Source: Janthinobacterium agaricidamnosum NBRC 102515 = DSM 9628
Lineage (GTDB): Bacteria; Pseudomonadota; Gammaproteobacteria; Burkholderiales; Burkholderiaceae_D
Reading direction: 5' to 3'
Assembly (NCBI RefSeq): GCF_000723165.1
Contig: NZ_HG322949.1
Span: forward strand, 745,828-809,827
Length of the DNA: 64,000 bases
The translations under genes were made by a program, and so were the position numbers. The notes under the pieces are model-generated. The model had not been told where the DNA came from. It saw only the letters and a list, made by a program, of their open reading frames with translations, and did no database searches. How positions within the stretch are numbered: position 1 is the stretch's first letter; each line of letters starts with the position of its first letter. Shown here piece after piece: positions 16,956-25,311 of the stretch.

Positions 16956-18743
16956 TTAAACCGCTGTCAAGGAAATCAAGTATTTGTTGCCGATTTTATT
17001 ATCGCCAATATTTTTGAAATCTGTCACCACAAAATTGGTATGATGATTGAATAACACTTCTTGTTCCTCCTCCTCCTCGCCTAACTTTGTAATGTCACGT
17101 GCCTTGTTTCCATTCGCATGCACTTGCGCGGGCACTGTAATGTGGAAGCAGGTGTTTCCTGTGAAATCGCTTTCATTGGGTTTGTTTTTCTCCCAGCGCC
17201 TTGCCAATCCTTTATCTTTGGTCGTGCTCAGGAAGCACGGGACATTGATTGCAGTATTATTTTTGTATGCATTATAAAATCCCTGCAATACAGCGCCATC
17301 ATGTTCCTTGACCCTGTATGTCTTCCCGGAATAACCTGGTCCCTTGCCAATCATGGATGAAACGCCGTTCAGGATCGGACTTAATTTGTTCAATGTTGGA
17401 ACATCATTTTTAGAAAGTGCCGTATTGATTTTGTTGCTTAATCCTGTGGTATAAAGCAGGGTGCTGACCATTTCTCCTTTGTTGCAGTTGTCAAATTCTC
17501 CATCGCTGGATTCTTTCAGGTTATCGGTGACCTTGAATAAGCTATTGATGTCATGCGGATTTGTGTCATGCGGATTTATTTCTTCGAAATCACCTTCTTT
17601 CAACAGATTTGGATTGTTCCATATTAATTTGAAAACATCACTGTTTGCAACTTCAGGATGCTGTATTATTTTCTGTACCATGCCGTTATAGACTTGCATT
17701 ATTTTCTGCATGTCTTCTTTTTTTGGTTTGGGACCCAAATATTCGTCAATTACAGTTTTTAACTTTATGCCATCGTCCAGGTCGCCGCTTGCTTTTTTCA
17801 TGTCTTTCGCGGATATTCCAGTTGACTGAGTGGAAGGCGATGCCACTAATTGTTTGAGTTTCTCAGTACGGACATCAAGCATGTTGATGATTGCATCTTG
17901 GTCGCGGCGCGCCATGCCCGGAGTCCAAGCCGTCACAAGTGGTCGCCAACTATCCGTACCGCCGCTGTTACGCAAGTCCACGATGCTTTTAACTTGCTGC
18001 GGAAAGTTAGGAATGTCTTGAATTGACGCGCATCCCGCATGGGCCGCGATTTTTGCGTAAGACGCATTAACGCTCGGTTTGAATAATCCTTGTATTTCAT
18101 CGAGTTCAGACAAACTTGCCGGGGATTTTCTTTCTCCCATCGCGCGCGACAAGAATGCGCTGCCATTATCGATGCGAATGGCTTTCTTATCTTTTGTTAC
18201 CAAAATGTTGTCAAATTCAAGACCAACAACGTCCCAGTTTTTGAGTAATACATCGGCTGCAAATCCGGAAAGAATATTTTGTGATACCGCTTTTTTTACT
18301 TCCGGATTACTTCCTTTTAATACATCATTCAATGAGCCGGCTATGTTTGGGTTGCTGACGAATTTGGATGCAAAACGGGCCTTTCCTTTATGCTGGAATA
18401 CCGCCGATTCTGGTGCTGCGTCAGCACCCATGAGGCGCCGATAAATTTTATTAGCGACGACCTCGCCGTGAGATTGAGCTTCATCTTCGTAGAACTTCAC
18501 ATAGCGCTCGATCTTATCCGTACCACGATATTTTCCACCCGGCGTACTTCCGGTTTGAGACGGCAACAGCTTGCCTAATACTACATGTGAGTCAAGTGGA
18601 TTTTGCTGGGGCGCCGATCCGACCGAGGAAGAATTTCCATGGCTGGACGATGGTGGAATACCCCTGTTATTAATGGGATGGCTGTTGTTTTGGTTATATG
18701 GGTTGTAGGAATTCAGTGATCCGGGATTAAGAGTAGGGTGCAT
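16956..18743 (-). CDS. Effector-like protein: atypical kinase-like domain plus C-terminal ADP-ribosyltransferase-like domain
   Basis: A 595-residue protein I do not recognise by name. Residues 1-55 are Ser/Asn/Pro-rich and look disordered, as in many translocated effectors. Residues 75-205 look like a PI3/4-kinase or HipA-type fold: RYVKFYED (Lys83), SHGEVVANK (Glu94), NWDVVGLEFDNILV (Asp171, Asn179) and IRIDNGSAFL (Asp192). A helical middle follows. Residues 470-575 carry an R-S-E ADP-ribosyltransferase pattern: TYR (Arg477), CFLSTT (Ser506), ARRW, and EQEVLF (Glu560, Glu562). There is no signal peptide, and only a weak AGAGAA Shine-Dalgarno. The gene is much AT-richer than its neighbours and borders an IS4 element, so it was probably acquired. 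Both domain calls are from pattern, without a search. Confidence 0.7.
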   Translation of the reverse strand: MHPTLNPGSLNSYNPYNQNNSHPINNRGIPPSSSHGNSSSVGSAPQQNPLDSHVVLGKLLPSQTGSTPGGKYRGTDKIERYVKFYEDEAQSHGEVVANKIYRRLMGADAAPESAVFQHKGKARFASKFVSNPNIAGSLNDVLKGSNPEVKKAVSQNILSGFAADVLLKNWDVVGLEFDNILVTKDKKAIRIDNGSAFLSRAMGERKSPASLSELDEIQGLFKPSVNASYAKIAAHAGCASIQDIPNFPQQVKSIVDLRNSGGTDSWRPLVTAWTPGMARRDQDAIINMLDVRTEKLKQLVASPSTQSTGISAKDMKKASGDLDDGIKLKTVIDEYLGPKPKKEDMQKIMQVYNGMVQKIIQHPEVANSDVFKLIWNNPNLLKEGDFEEINPHDTNPHDINSLFKVTDNLKESSDGEFDNCNKGEMVSTLLYTTGLSNKINTALSKNDVPTLNKLSPILNGVSSMIGKGPGYSGKTYRVKEHDGAVLQGFYNAYKNNTAINVPCFLSTTKDKGLARRWEKNKPNESDFTGNTCFHITVPAQVHANGNKARDITKLGEEEEEQEVLFNHHTNFVVTDFKNIGDNKIGNKYLISLTAV

Positions 18744-18896
18744 GATTTATTCTCTTGCATTAAAGGTATTCGGTTGTGGGCTGTTTTGTAATGAAGGACA
18801 GCGAGATGGTGCCGTTCTTCTATATAGGTATGGCCGGAGTCCGAATAGTTCCTTACGCTCATCATGCACAGCACGAAAAAGCGCTTCATGCAGGAG

Positions 18897-20390
18897 CTAA
18901 GAGCCACCCCTTTCAAGGAGTCCATCGGGCACTAATTGTCATTTCACGAATCCAACACATTGTTCATGTGTAGAGGAGTGATGTCATGCTGATGGATAAC
19001 ATTGTCGAACGATTCGCCGAGCGCGCGCCCCTTACCGTCATGGCCAGACTGGCATTGCAGCGCGCACTCGATCCGGCCTGGGTTGATCAGGTATTCGATC
19101 TGCACCGCCAGGCCCAATATCAGCGCGAGTTGCTGTTTTCGAGTGTGGTGGAAATCATGTCGGTGGTCGCGGTGGGGCTGCGTCCCTCGGTGCACGCGGC
19201 TGCCAAGCGCTACCTGGCCTTGCCAGTTTCTATTACCGCCCTGTACGACAAGATCAACCATACCGATCCGGCCGTGGTGCGAGCCCTGGTACAAGGCAGC
19301 CATGCAAGGCTGGGAGCTATCCTGCAACACCTGGGACCGGCGCCAGCGCCCAGCGTGCCGGGCTACCGCCTGCGCATTGTCGACGGCAATCATCTGCCGG
19401 CCAGCGAGAAACGGCTCAAACCACTGCGTGCATTTCGCGGGGCCGCCTTGCCGGGCCATTCGCTGGTCGTCTATGACCCGGACAGCAACCTGGTGGTCGA
19501 TCTGCTGCCTTGCGAGGATGCCCATGCCCAGGAGCGTGCCTGCATGGGACCGATCCTGGCGCAGGCCGGTCCCGGAGAACTATGGATCGCCGACCGCAAT
19601 TTCAGTACGCGCGCCATCCTGACAGGCTGGCATGCGCGCGGCAGCATGTTTATCGTGCGCGAACACGCCCGCACCCCGTATCCCGTCGTGTCTTCGGCAC
19701 TGCAAGCGATGGGGTGCTGCGATACCGGCAATCTCTTTGAACAGCAAGTCTGTATCGACGATGGCGATGGTCAGTCGCTGCCCCTGCGCCGTATCGTGCT
19801 GGAACTGGATCAAGCCACGACGGACGGCGAGAAGAGCATACGGTTGCTCAGCAATCTGCCATCGGAACACTTTGACGCCAACTCGATTGCACAGCTATAC
19901 CGTCGCCGCTGGCGCATTGAAAACATGTTTCAGCGCCTCGAAGCGGCGTTGCGCAGCGAGATCGCCACGCTGGGCCATCCGCGCGCCGCGCTGTTGGCCT
20001 TTGGGGTGGCCGTGCTTGCCTATAACGTTCTGGCGTTGATCGAAGGAGCAGTCTCTATCTGTCATCGTTTGCACGAAACAGACATCATCCTGTCGACCTT
20101 CTATCTGGCACTGGAGGTCAAAGGGGCGTATGAAGGCATGATGATCGCCATTGAGCGAGCGTCCTGGGAGCCGTGCGACAGGCTCGATTCGGCCGAGCTG
20201 GCAGCATTGTTGCTGCGCATCGCCGAACACGTGCAACCGGCCCGCTTGCGCAAGCATACCCGGGGACCCAAGACGCCTAAAAAGACCGGTTATGTATCAG
20301 GCGCCGAAGCGCGTCGCCACGTTGCAACCGCCCGCGTATTAAAAAGCGATAGAGTTACGCTCCCAAGACCTTGAAAGGGGTGGCGCTTAG
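18897..20390 (+). mobile_element. IS4-family insertion sequence (about 1.49 kb)
   Basis: The ends are 22-bp inverted repeats with one mismatch: the left at 18897-18918 (starting CTAAGAGCCACCCC) and the right at 20369-20390 (ending GGGGTGGCGCTTAG). It encloses a single intact transposase gene. I find no clear target duplication: the bases outside the two ends do not match, even after removing the MITE that sits in the right tip. It lies next to the AT-rich effector-like gene. Confidence 0.88.
18986..20374 (+). CDS. IS4-family DDE transposase
   Basis: A 462-residue transposase that appears intact. The DDE residues are Asp133 in IVDGNHLP, Asp203 in IADRNFSTRA and Glu312 in YRRRWRIENMFQRLE. The last stretch is the IS4-type Y-R-E signature. 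It starts at an ATG with GAGGAGTG upstream, and its stop lies inside the right inverted repeat. It catalyses cut-and-paste movement of the IS between its 22-bp ends and might also act on related short elements, though the neighbouring MITE has different end sequences. Confidence 0.93.
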   Translation: MLMDNIVERFAERAPLTVMARLALQRALDPAWVDQVFDLHRQAQYQRELLFSSVVEIMSVVAVGLRPSVHAAAKRYLALPVSITALYDKINHTDPAVVRALVQGSHARLGAILQHLGPAPAPSVPGYRLRIVDGNHLPASEKRLKPLRAFRGAALPGHSLVVYDPDSNLVVDLLPCEDAHAQERACMGPILAQAGPGELWIADRNFSTRAILTGWHARGSMFIVREHARTPYPVVSSALQAMGCCDTGNLFEQQVCIDDGDGQSLPLRRIVLELDQATTDGEKSIRLLSNLPSEHFDANSIAQLYRRRWRIENMFQRLEAALRSEIATLGHPRAALLAFGVAVLAYNVLALIEGAVSICHRLHETDIILSTFYLALEVKGAYEGMMIAIERASWEPCDRLDSAELAALLLRIAEHVQPARLRKHTRGPKTPKKTGYVSGAEARRHVATARVLKSDRVTLPRP

Positions 20391-20547
20391 AGCCTATCCC
20401 AGTAGTGAGCGTCTTGTTCTGGCCGCGCATCGGGAGCGCGGACCAGGCGTGAGGAGGACGCGTGGCGGGCCACGCGACGACGATCAACGCAGTCCCCGCT
20501 ACTGAGGAGCGCCAGAAGAGGGCGTATTCATCTACTGGGATAGGCTC
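20390..20547 (-). repeat. MITE-like element, copy 2 (158 bp), inserted in the tip of the IS4 right end
   Basis: The perfect 16-bp terminal repeats GAGCCTATCCCAGTAG and CTACTGGGATAGGCTC are flanked by TTA on both sides (20387-20389 and 20548-20550). Read on the minus strand it aligns along its whole length with copy 1 at 2155-2313. Its central hairpin GCGTGGC/GCCACGC (20460-20475) differs from copy 1 by a paired A-T to G-C change. Removing the MITE and one TTA restores an intact IS4 end, so it came after the IS. Confidence 0.82.
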
Positions 20548-20559
20548 TTAGTGCCGGTA

Positions 20560-22143
20560 TTAGGGAGTCTTGTCTCCTTCCGTTATGGCTATCGTTTGCA
20601 GCGACCAGACGCTATGCGGGTCGCCATGGCGGCCGCGCTGCAGCACGCTGCGCGCCATCTTCCAGTACAGCGCGGCAAACAGCAGCGACACCAGCGCCAC
20701 GCCGGCGATGACGCCGTCGCCGCGCATCAGCGACAGCAGGGGATTGATGCCGCTGCGCTGCCACTGCGCCAGCGGGATCGCCGCCGTCAGCACGGCGCAC
20801 AAGGTCAGCAGCTCGTGCGCGGCGCGCGCCGGCGGACGGGCGAACGCCCATGCCACGCTGGCAAGGAAGACCGCATGGTAGCCGCGCTGCTCCCACAACG
20901 GCAGTTCGCCCGGCGCCAGTTTATTCAGCAGGAACACCGCCGATACGCCTGCCACGCAGCCGAGGCAGACGCCCAGCGTGGCCTGCGCCATCAGCCGTCC
21001 GCTGCGCGGCTGTACTTGCCGGTTGCGCTTGCGGCGCGCCTCTATCCATAACAGGTTGCCGCTGTAGAACAGGAAGGCGCCGGCCATGCCGAGCATGAAG
21101 TAGGTCCATTGCAGCGCGGCGCCGCCGTATTCGGCGAAGTGCAGCGTTTGCAAACCGCGCATGAAGCGTGTGCCCGGACTGAAATTGTCGGGCGTCATGG
21201 CGCGCAGCACCCTGCCGTCGCTGGCGTTCAGCACCACCAGCGCCTTGCTGGTCACGGTCTGCCGGCTGATGGCGCCGTAGGCCTGTATTTCCGCGTTGCT
21301 GTCGCCGGCATGACGATAACTGATGCCCTCGACCTGCATGCCCGGCGCGGCGCGCTGCAGCGCCGCCAGCAGGGCCGGCGCCGGCAGCAATGGCGCGGCG
21401 ACGCCGGACGCCCTGGACGGCGCCACCGCTGAAATATCCGGGCCAACCAGATCGAGCAGCTTGCCGTCGAAGACCAGGTACTGGAAAGGCGCCAGCAAGA
21501 TCACGCCCAGGGCCAGGATCACGCTGCTCCACGCATACATCAGGTGGAACGGCAGCGACAGGATGCCGATCGCATTATGGGCATCCTGCCACATGCGCTT
21601 GAGGTTCTTGCCGATCCGTAGCGCAAGCAAGTCCTTGAAAAAGGACGGCGCATAAATCACCACGCCGCTGGCCAGCGCCATGCCATACAGGATGCAGATC
21701 GCGCCCAGCACATAGATGCCCCAGGACGGAGGAAAGCCGGCCGAATAATGCAGGCGGAAGATGAAGTCCACCAGCTTCGAATACGGCTCGGCGTCTTCCA
21801 GCTGGCCGGCCGGGTTCAGGCGGAAGTGGTGTACGATCGGCTTGCCTTGCTTGACGCTCTCGGTCCAGATCAACGACAGCGTTGGCTGGTATTCCGACGG
21901 CAGGCGCAGATAAAAGGATTGCCGCGCTTGCGGATACGCCTTCAGCACCGCATCGATCAGCGGCTGCGTCCGCGACAGCGGCTCCATCGGCTGTGCTGTC
22001 GACGACGCGCTTTCCCACGCATGCAATTCTTCATGGAACAGCGTCACCGAGCCGGCATAAAACGCGATGAACAGGCAGAAGCCCGCCGCCAGTCCGACCC
22101 AGGTATGCAGCGCGATATAGGTCCGTAAAGTTGCCGACTTCAT
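20560..22143 (-). CDS. PepSY-domain membrane protein (PiuB-like, iron-uptake associated)
   Basis: A 527-residue inner-membrane protein of the PepSY_TM type. It begins MKSATLRTYIALHTWVGLAA, followed by GSVTLFHEELHAWE, the typical first transmembrane hairpin with its conserved His. Several further membrane segments are seen (AICILYGMALASGVVIY, SVILALGVILLAPF, and a C-terminal group). Such proteins accompany siderophore receptors, and some act as ferric-siderophore reductases. The start at 22143 overlaps the preceding stop (ATGA) and has an AGGA site. It is the last gene of a four-gene iron operon and ends close to the MITE. Confidence 0.88.
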   Translation of the reverse strand: MKSATLRTYIALHTWVGLAAGFCLFIAFYAGSVTLFHEELHAWESASSTAQPMEPLSRTQPLIDAVLKAYPQARQSFYLRLPSEYQPTLSLIWTESVKQGKPIVHHFRLNPAGQLEDAEPYSKLVDFIFRLHYSAGFPPSWGIYVLGAICILYGMALASGVVIYAPSFFKDLLALRIGKNLKRMWQDAHNAIGILSLPFHLMYAWSSVILALGVILLAPFQYLVFDGKLLDLVGPDISAVAPSRASGVAAPLLPAPALLAALQRAAPGMQVEGISYRHAGDSNAEIQAYGAISRQTVTSKALVVLNASDGRVLRAMTPDNFSPGTRFMRGLQTLHFAEYGGAALQWTYFMLGMAGAFLFYSGNLLWIEARRKRNRQVQPRSGRLMAQATLGVCLGCVAGVSAVFLLNKLAPGELPLWEQRGYHAVFLASVAWAFARPPARAAHELLTLCAVLTAAIPLAQWQRSGINPLLSLMRGDGVIAGVALVSLLFAALYWKMARSVLQRGRHGDPHSVWSLQTIAITEGDKTP

Positions 22144-22409
22144 GCTGCAATCCTGAGCAGGCCACCGGCCTTCAAGAAATGCAGCGCGCTGTAGCCGAGC
22201 AGCGTCGCGCCGCCCATCCACAGCCATGCGCGCAAGCCGGTCTTGAACAGGAACGCGCCCATCATGGCCGCCACCCACGCCAGGAAAAACAGCAGTAGCA
22301 AAGGCAGCGTGGTACGCCGCTGGTCGCTGCTGAGCAAGGCGAGCGTACCCACCACCAGTACCGATAATGGCAGTCCCAGCAAGGCCGCCGCCGTCGCCTT
22401 ACCCCACAT
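22140..22409 (-). CDS. DUF3649-like small membrane protein
   Basis: An 89-residue protein with three hydrophobic segments (ALLGLPLSVLVVGTLALL, LPLLLLFFLAWVAAMMGAFL, ALHFLKAGG end). The start at 22409 has an excellent GGGAGGA. Its stop overlaps the PepSY start. Small proteins of this type (DUF3649) sit between TonB siderophore receptors and PepSY proteins in many Proteobacteria. The function is unknown, probably structural in iron uptake. The family name is from context and pattern only. Confidence 0.7.
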   Translation of the reverse strand: MWGKATAAALLGLPLSVLVVGTLALLSSDQRRTTLPLLLLFFLAWVAAMMGAFLFKTGLRAWLWMGGATLLGYSALHFLKAGGLLRIAA

Positions 22410-22689
22410 GGCGTCCTCCCGCTGCAGCCTGTTTTCGTCCACGCAGCCAGGCGTCCAGATAGGGCAGCAGCACCAGTCCCGTCATCAGGCCGGAGCAGGC
22501 GATCCACACGCCGCACCAGGCGCCATAGGCTTGCGCGGCCGCCGCCACCGCGCCGCCGGCCAGCGGCAGCGACAGCCAGCGCAGCCATCTGCTCCCGGCC
22601 GGCGCGGCGGGCCACAAGGTTTGATGCGGCGACGCCAGGTAAAAACTCAGCGCGGCCAGGCCGGCCATGGCCATGCATATCCAGTTCAT
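22399..22689 (-). CDS. DUF3325-like small membrane protein
   Basis: A 96-residue protein with three or four hydrophobic segments. Its N-terminal ALSFYLASPHQTLWPAAP resembles DUF3325 proteins, which occur in iron-uptake operons. It ends with a basic tail (DAWLRGRKQAAAGG). It starts 26 bases after the receptor stop and overlaps the next gene by 11 bases. No enzymatic motif is seen. It may help assemble the inner-membrane part of the uptake system, but that is inference from its position. Confidence 0.7.
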   Translation of the reverse strand: MNWICMAMAGLAALSFYLASPHQTLWPAAPAGSRWLRWLSLPLAGGAVAAAAQAYGAWCGVWIACSGLMTGLVLLPYLDAWLRGRKQAAAGGRHVG

Positions 22690-22715
22690 GATCTGCTTTC
22701 TCGTCAGTTTTTTGG

Positions 22716-24896
22716 TCAGATGCTGCCTTGCAGGCCGAAGCCGACCTGCCGCGCATTGCCCAGGTTGACCAGGTAGCGGCCGGTGACCGATTCCAGGCGG
22801 TTGGCCGTGATGTAAGTGCGGTTGGTCAGGTTGCTGCCGAAGGCGAACAGCGACATGCCGTTCGACAGCGTGTACGCCGCCTTGCCGCCTAGGATGGTGT
22901 GGCCATCGTTGCGGTCGATGTTTTCCGGACGGGTATAAGTGCCGCCGGCGTGCTCCAGCGTCGCATTCAGCGTCCAGTGGCCGGGGGTCCAGTTAACGCC
23001 CACAGATTGCGTCTGGCGCGGCGAGCGGGAAAATTCCTTGCCGGTGTAATCGCCCTGCGGCGTCTTGAAATCGAGGAAGCGCGATGCCGATACGCCCAGC
23101 GCGCCGAACAGTTCCAGGTGCGGCGTCACCTTGCCGCGCAGCTCGGCTTCCAGTCCCTGCAGGCGCGAACTGCCGGCATTGACGATGTAGGTGTCCAGCG
23201 TGTTGCGGCCGACATCGACCTGCTGGTCCGACCAGTCCACGCGATAGGCGTTCAGCGTCAGCACCATGCCGCCATCGAGCATGCCCTTCAGCGACGCTTC
23301 ATAGTTCTTGGTGAATTCCGGCGCGTAGGCATGCGAGCCGCGCTGATAGCTGTAATCGACGCCGCCGGTGCGGTAGCCGCGCTGCGCCGTCAGGCCGGCC
23401 ACCCATTCGGGCGCCAGCGCGTAGCGCAGGCCCAGCTTCGGCAGCCAGACGTCATTGTCGGTCTTCAGGTTTTGCGCGCCATCGGCGGCGAACACGCCGC
23501 CGTTGATCAACTGGCCGACGATCCTGGTGGCCAGCGGCGAGGTGCCGCTGGTAGAGCCGGTCAGCACGCGGGTCTGGCGTTCGCCGTCGAAGCGCATGCC
23601 GGCGGTCAGGGTCAGCCTGCCGATCGCGTAATCGAGTTCGGTGAATGCCGCGCGGGTCCTGGTGGTGTCGGCTTCCAGGTTGCCGCGCTTGATGAACTCG
23701 GCGCCATACGCCGCATCGCATGCCGACTGCACCCGGCATTGCCCGATCAGGCCCAGCACATACGATACCGGCACGGTGAACACGTCGTCTCCGCTATAGT
23801 GCGCGTTCAGGTAATACACCCCCGCGACGCCCTTCAACTGGTTGCCGAACAGCGTGGTCTCGAAGTTGGCGCGCGCTTCCTGCGAAAACTGGCGATCGAT
23901 ATTTTCGCCGGTGCGGTAGCCCTGGTTCAGTTCGGTGCCGTCGTAATCCTGTACCCGGGTATAGCGATTGTGCGAATAGGTGGTCAGCAGCGTGATGTCG
24001 GCGCCGCCCAGCTTGAAGGTTTGTTCCAGCGCGGCCGAGCGGGTGTGGTTGGTGGAATTGCGCGGTTCGTTGGACAGGTTCTGGCGCGCCTCGGCCGGGC
24101 GGGTCACCGGCTCCACTCCCGGGCTGCCCAGTTGCTGCTTGTCGTCGACCAGCGTCACCAGCGCCTGGTAACGGTCGCCGATCGGCGTGACGCGCAATTT
24201 GGCGCGCAGCGTGTGGCCGTCGTCGTGGTTGTAGCGCTGGTCGGCGCGGCTTGGATCATAGACGTCGCCGTCGCGCTTGCGCTGTTCAAGGCTGATGCGG
24301 CCGGCCAGCACCTGGTCGACGATGGCGCCGCCGCCAGCCACCGCGATGCGCCGGGCATTCTGGTTGCCGGCGCTGACGCGATAGCTGAAGTCCGGCGTAT
24401 CGGACGGGTCGCGCGTTTTCAGCACCACCGCGCCGGCCAGCGAGTTGCGGCCCTGGTTGGTCGACTGCGGGCCGCGCAGCACTTCCACGCGGTCGGCGTC
24501 CCACACGCTCAGGCCGCTGATGTCCTGGCCATAGCCATCCTGGGTCACGCCATCGACCACCAGCGTGATGGTGCGGCCGCCGCCGCCGCCGGCCGGGCCG
24601 TAGGAATTAATGCCGCGTATCGACAAGCCGCTCGCCGTGCCGACGTTGGCCATCTGCGCGGCCACGTTTTCCAGCGTGGTGTTGCCCGACTCGGCAATCT
24701 GGCGGCGGTTGCGCGCACCGACGCTGGCGCTGCTGTCGATTTCCGTGCGTTTCAGCTTGTCGCCGCTGATCACCACCCGCTCGGCGGCGGCCGCCGGTTC
24801 GGCCGCCGCATCGGGGGCAACTGCCATCTCATCCGCATGCACTTGCCAACTTGCTATCACACTTGCCAGGCCCAGCACCATCAATTTGATACGCAT
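22716..24896 (-). CDS. TonB-dependent siderophore-type receptor
   Basis: A 726-residue outer-membrane receptor. The signal peptide (MRIKLMVLGLASVIASWQVH) ends near HADE, followed by an Ala-rich linker and a TonB box-like AERVVISGDKLKR. The plug has LSIRGINSYGP and VEVLRGPQSTNQGRNSLAGA. The barrel ends NLGNARQVGFGLQGSI. A glycine-rich stretch (PAGGGGGRTITLVVDGVTQ) in the plug is unusual but within the family's range. GAGGGAAG precedes the start. Two Fur-box-like palindromes upstream and the DUF3325-DUF3649-PepSY genes downstream argue for ferric-siderophore uptake under iron repression. Confidence 0.92.
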   Translation of the reverse strand: MRIKLMVLGLASVIASWQVHADEMAVAPDAAAEPAAAAERVVISGDKLKRTEIDSSASVGARNRRQIAESGNTTLENVAAQMANVGTASGLSIRGINSYGPAGGGGGRTITLVVDGVTQDGYGQDISGLSVWDADRVEVLRGPQSTNQGRNSLAGAVVLKTRDPSDTPDFSYRVSAGNQNARRIAVAGGGAIVDQVLAGRISLEQRKRDGDVYDPSRADQRYNHDDGHTLRAKLRVTPIGDRYQALVTLVDDKQQLGSPGVEPVTRPAEARQNLSNEPRNSTNHTRSAALEQTFKLGGADITLLTTYSHNRYTRVQDYDGTELNQGYRTGENIDRQFSQEARANFETTLFGNQLKGVAGVYYLNAHYSGDDVFTVPVSYVLGLIGQCRVQSACDAAYGAEFIKRGNLEADTTRTRAAFTELDYAIGRLTLTAGMRFDGERQTRVLTGSTSGTSPLATRIVGQLINGGVFAADGAQNLKTDNDVWLPKLGLRYALAPEWVAGLTAQRGYRTGGVDYSYQRGSHAYAPEFTKNYEASLKGMLDGGMVLTLNAYRVDWSDQQVDVGRNTLDTYIVNAGSSRLQGLEAELRGKVTPHLELFGALGVSASRFLDFKTPQGDYTGKEFSRSPRQTQSVGVNWTPGHWTLNATLEHAGGTYTRPENIDRNDGHTILGGKAAYTLSNGMSLFAFGSNLTNRTYITANRLESVTGRYLVNLGNARQVGFGLQGSI

Positions 24897-24923
24897 GTCA
24901 GTTCTTCCCTCGGTATTATTGAA

Positions 24924-24968
24924 TGAGAATCAATCTCAAATGCAATCAATTTTAAATGATAATCATTT
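24924..24968 (-). promoter_or_regulatory. Two Fur-box-like operators upstream of the iron operon
   Basis: TGAGAATCAATCTCA at 24924-24938 and AAATGATAATCATTT at 24954-24968. The second is a perfect inverted repeat matching the core of the Fur consensus (GATAATGATAATCATTATC). They lie 28-72 bases upstream of the receptor start, where Fur-iron would block transcription when iron is plentiful. Confidence 0.8.
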
Positions 24969-25311
24969 TTATTAAAAGTGAATTTTAGTGAGGATTCACG
25001 GCTGCTGATATGTTAAAACAGCAACTTTGTCGCCTGACTGGCGTAACACGCAGCCAAGCAGGCATGGTTTTTCGAGACGATGGCGACAAGCGCCGGGCAT
25101 GCGGCTTTACGTGCTGGATCGCGGCGCGGTGGACGAGATGGATGGATTCCGGAATCCGCTTCATGTTGCAAAATTTGATATATATCAATGTTGCTCTGAT
25201 GCACACACTCGTATAGTTGCATCGTCTCAAGGCGCGCCAGCGCCGGACTGATCTATGGCCGGGCTGTATCAAGCCCCGGCTACGGCGGCGTCTACTTTAT
25301 GGAGTAACAAG
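24969..25311. other. Intergenic region between the iron operon and fabI
   Basis: About 340 bases with no supported gene; several short open frames lack ribosome binding sites. A GC-rich hairpin GCCGGG/CCCGGC at 25259-25281 lies in the presumed fabI leader but has no T-run. It should contain the fabI promoter, perhaps in the AT-rich stretch around 25160-25215. Confidence 0.5.

Noticed and set aside
18800..18860. HrpL-type promoter upstream of the effector-like gene
   Set aside because: A GGAACT is present on the minus strand, but the spacing to a CCAC-like half is wrong (about 13 instead of 15-17), and no PIP box is seen either.
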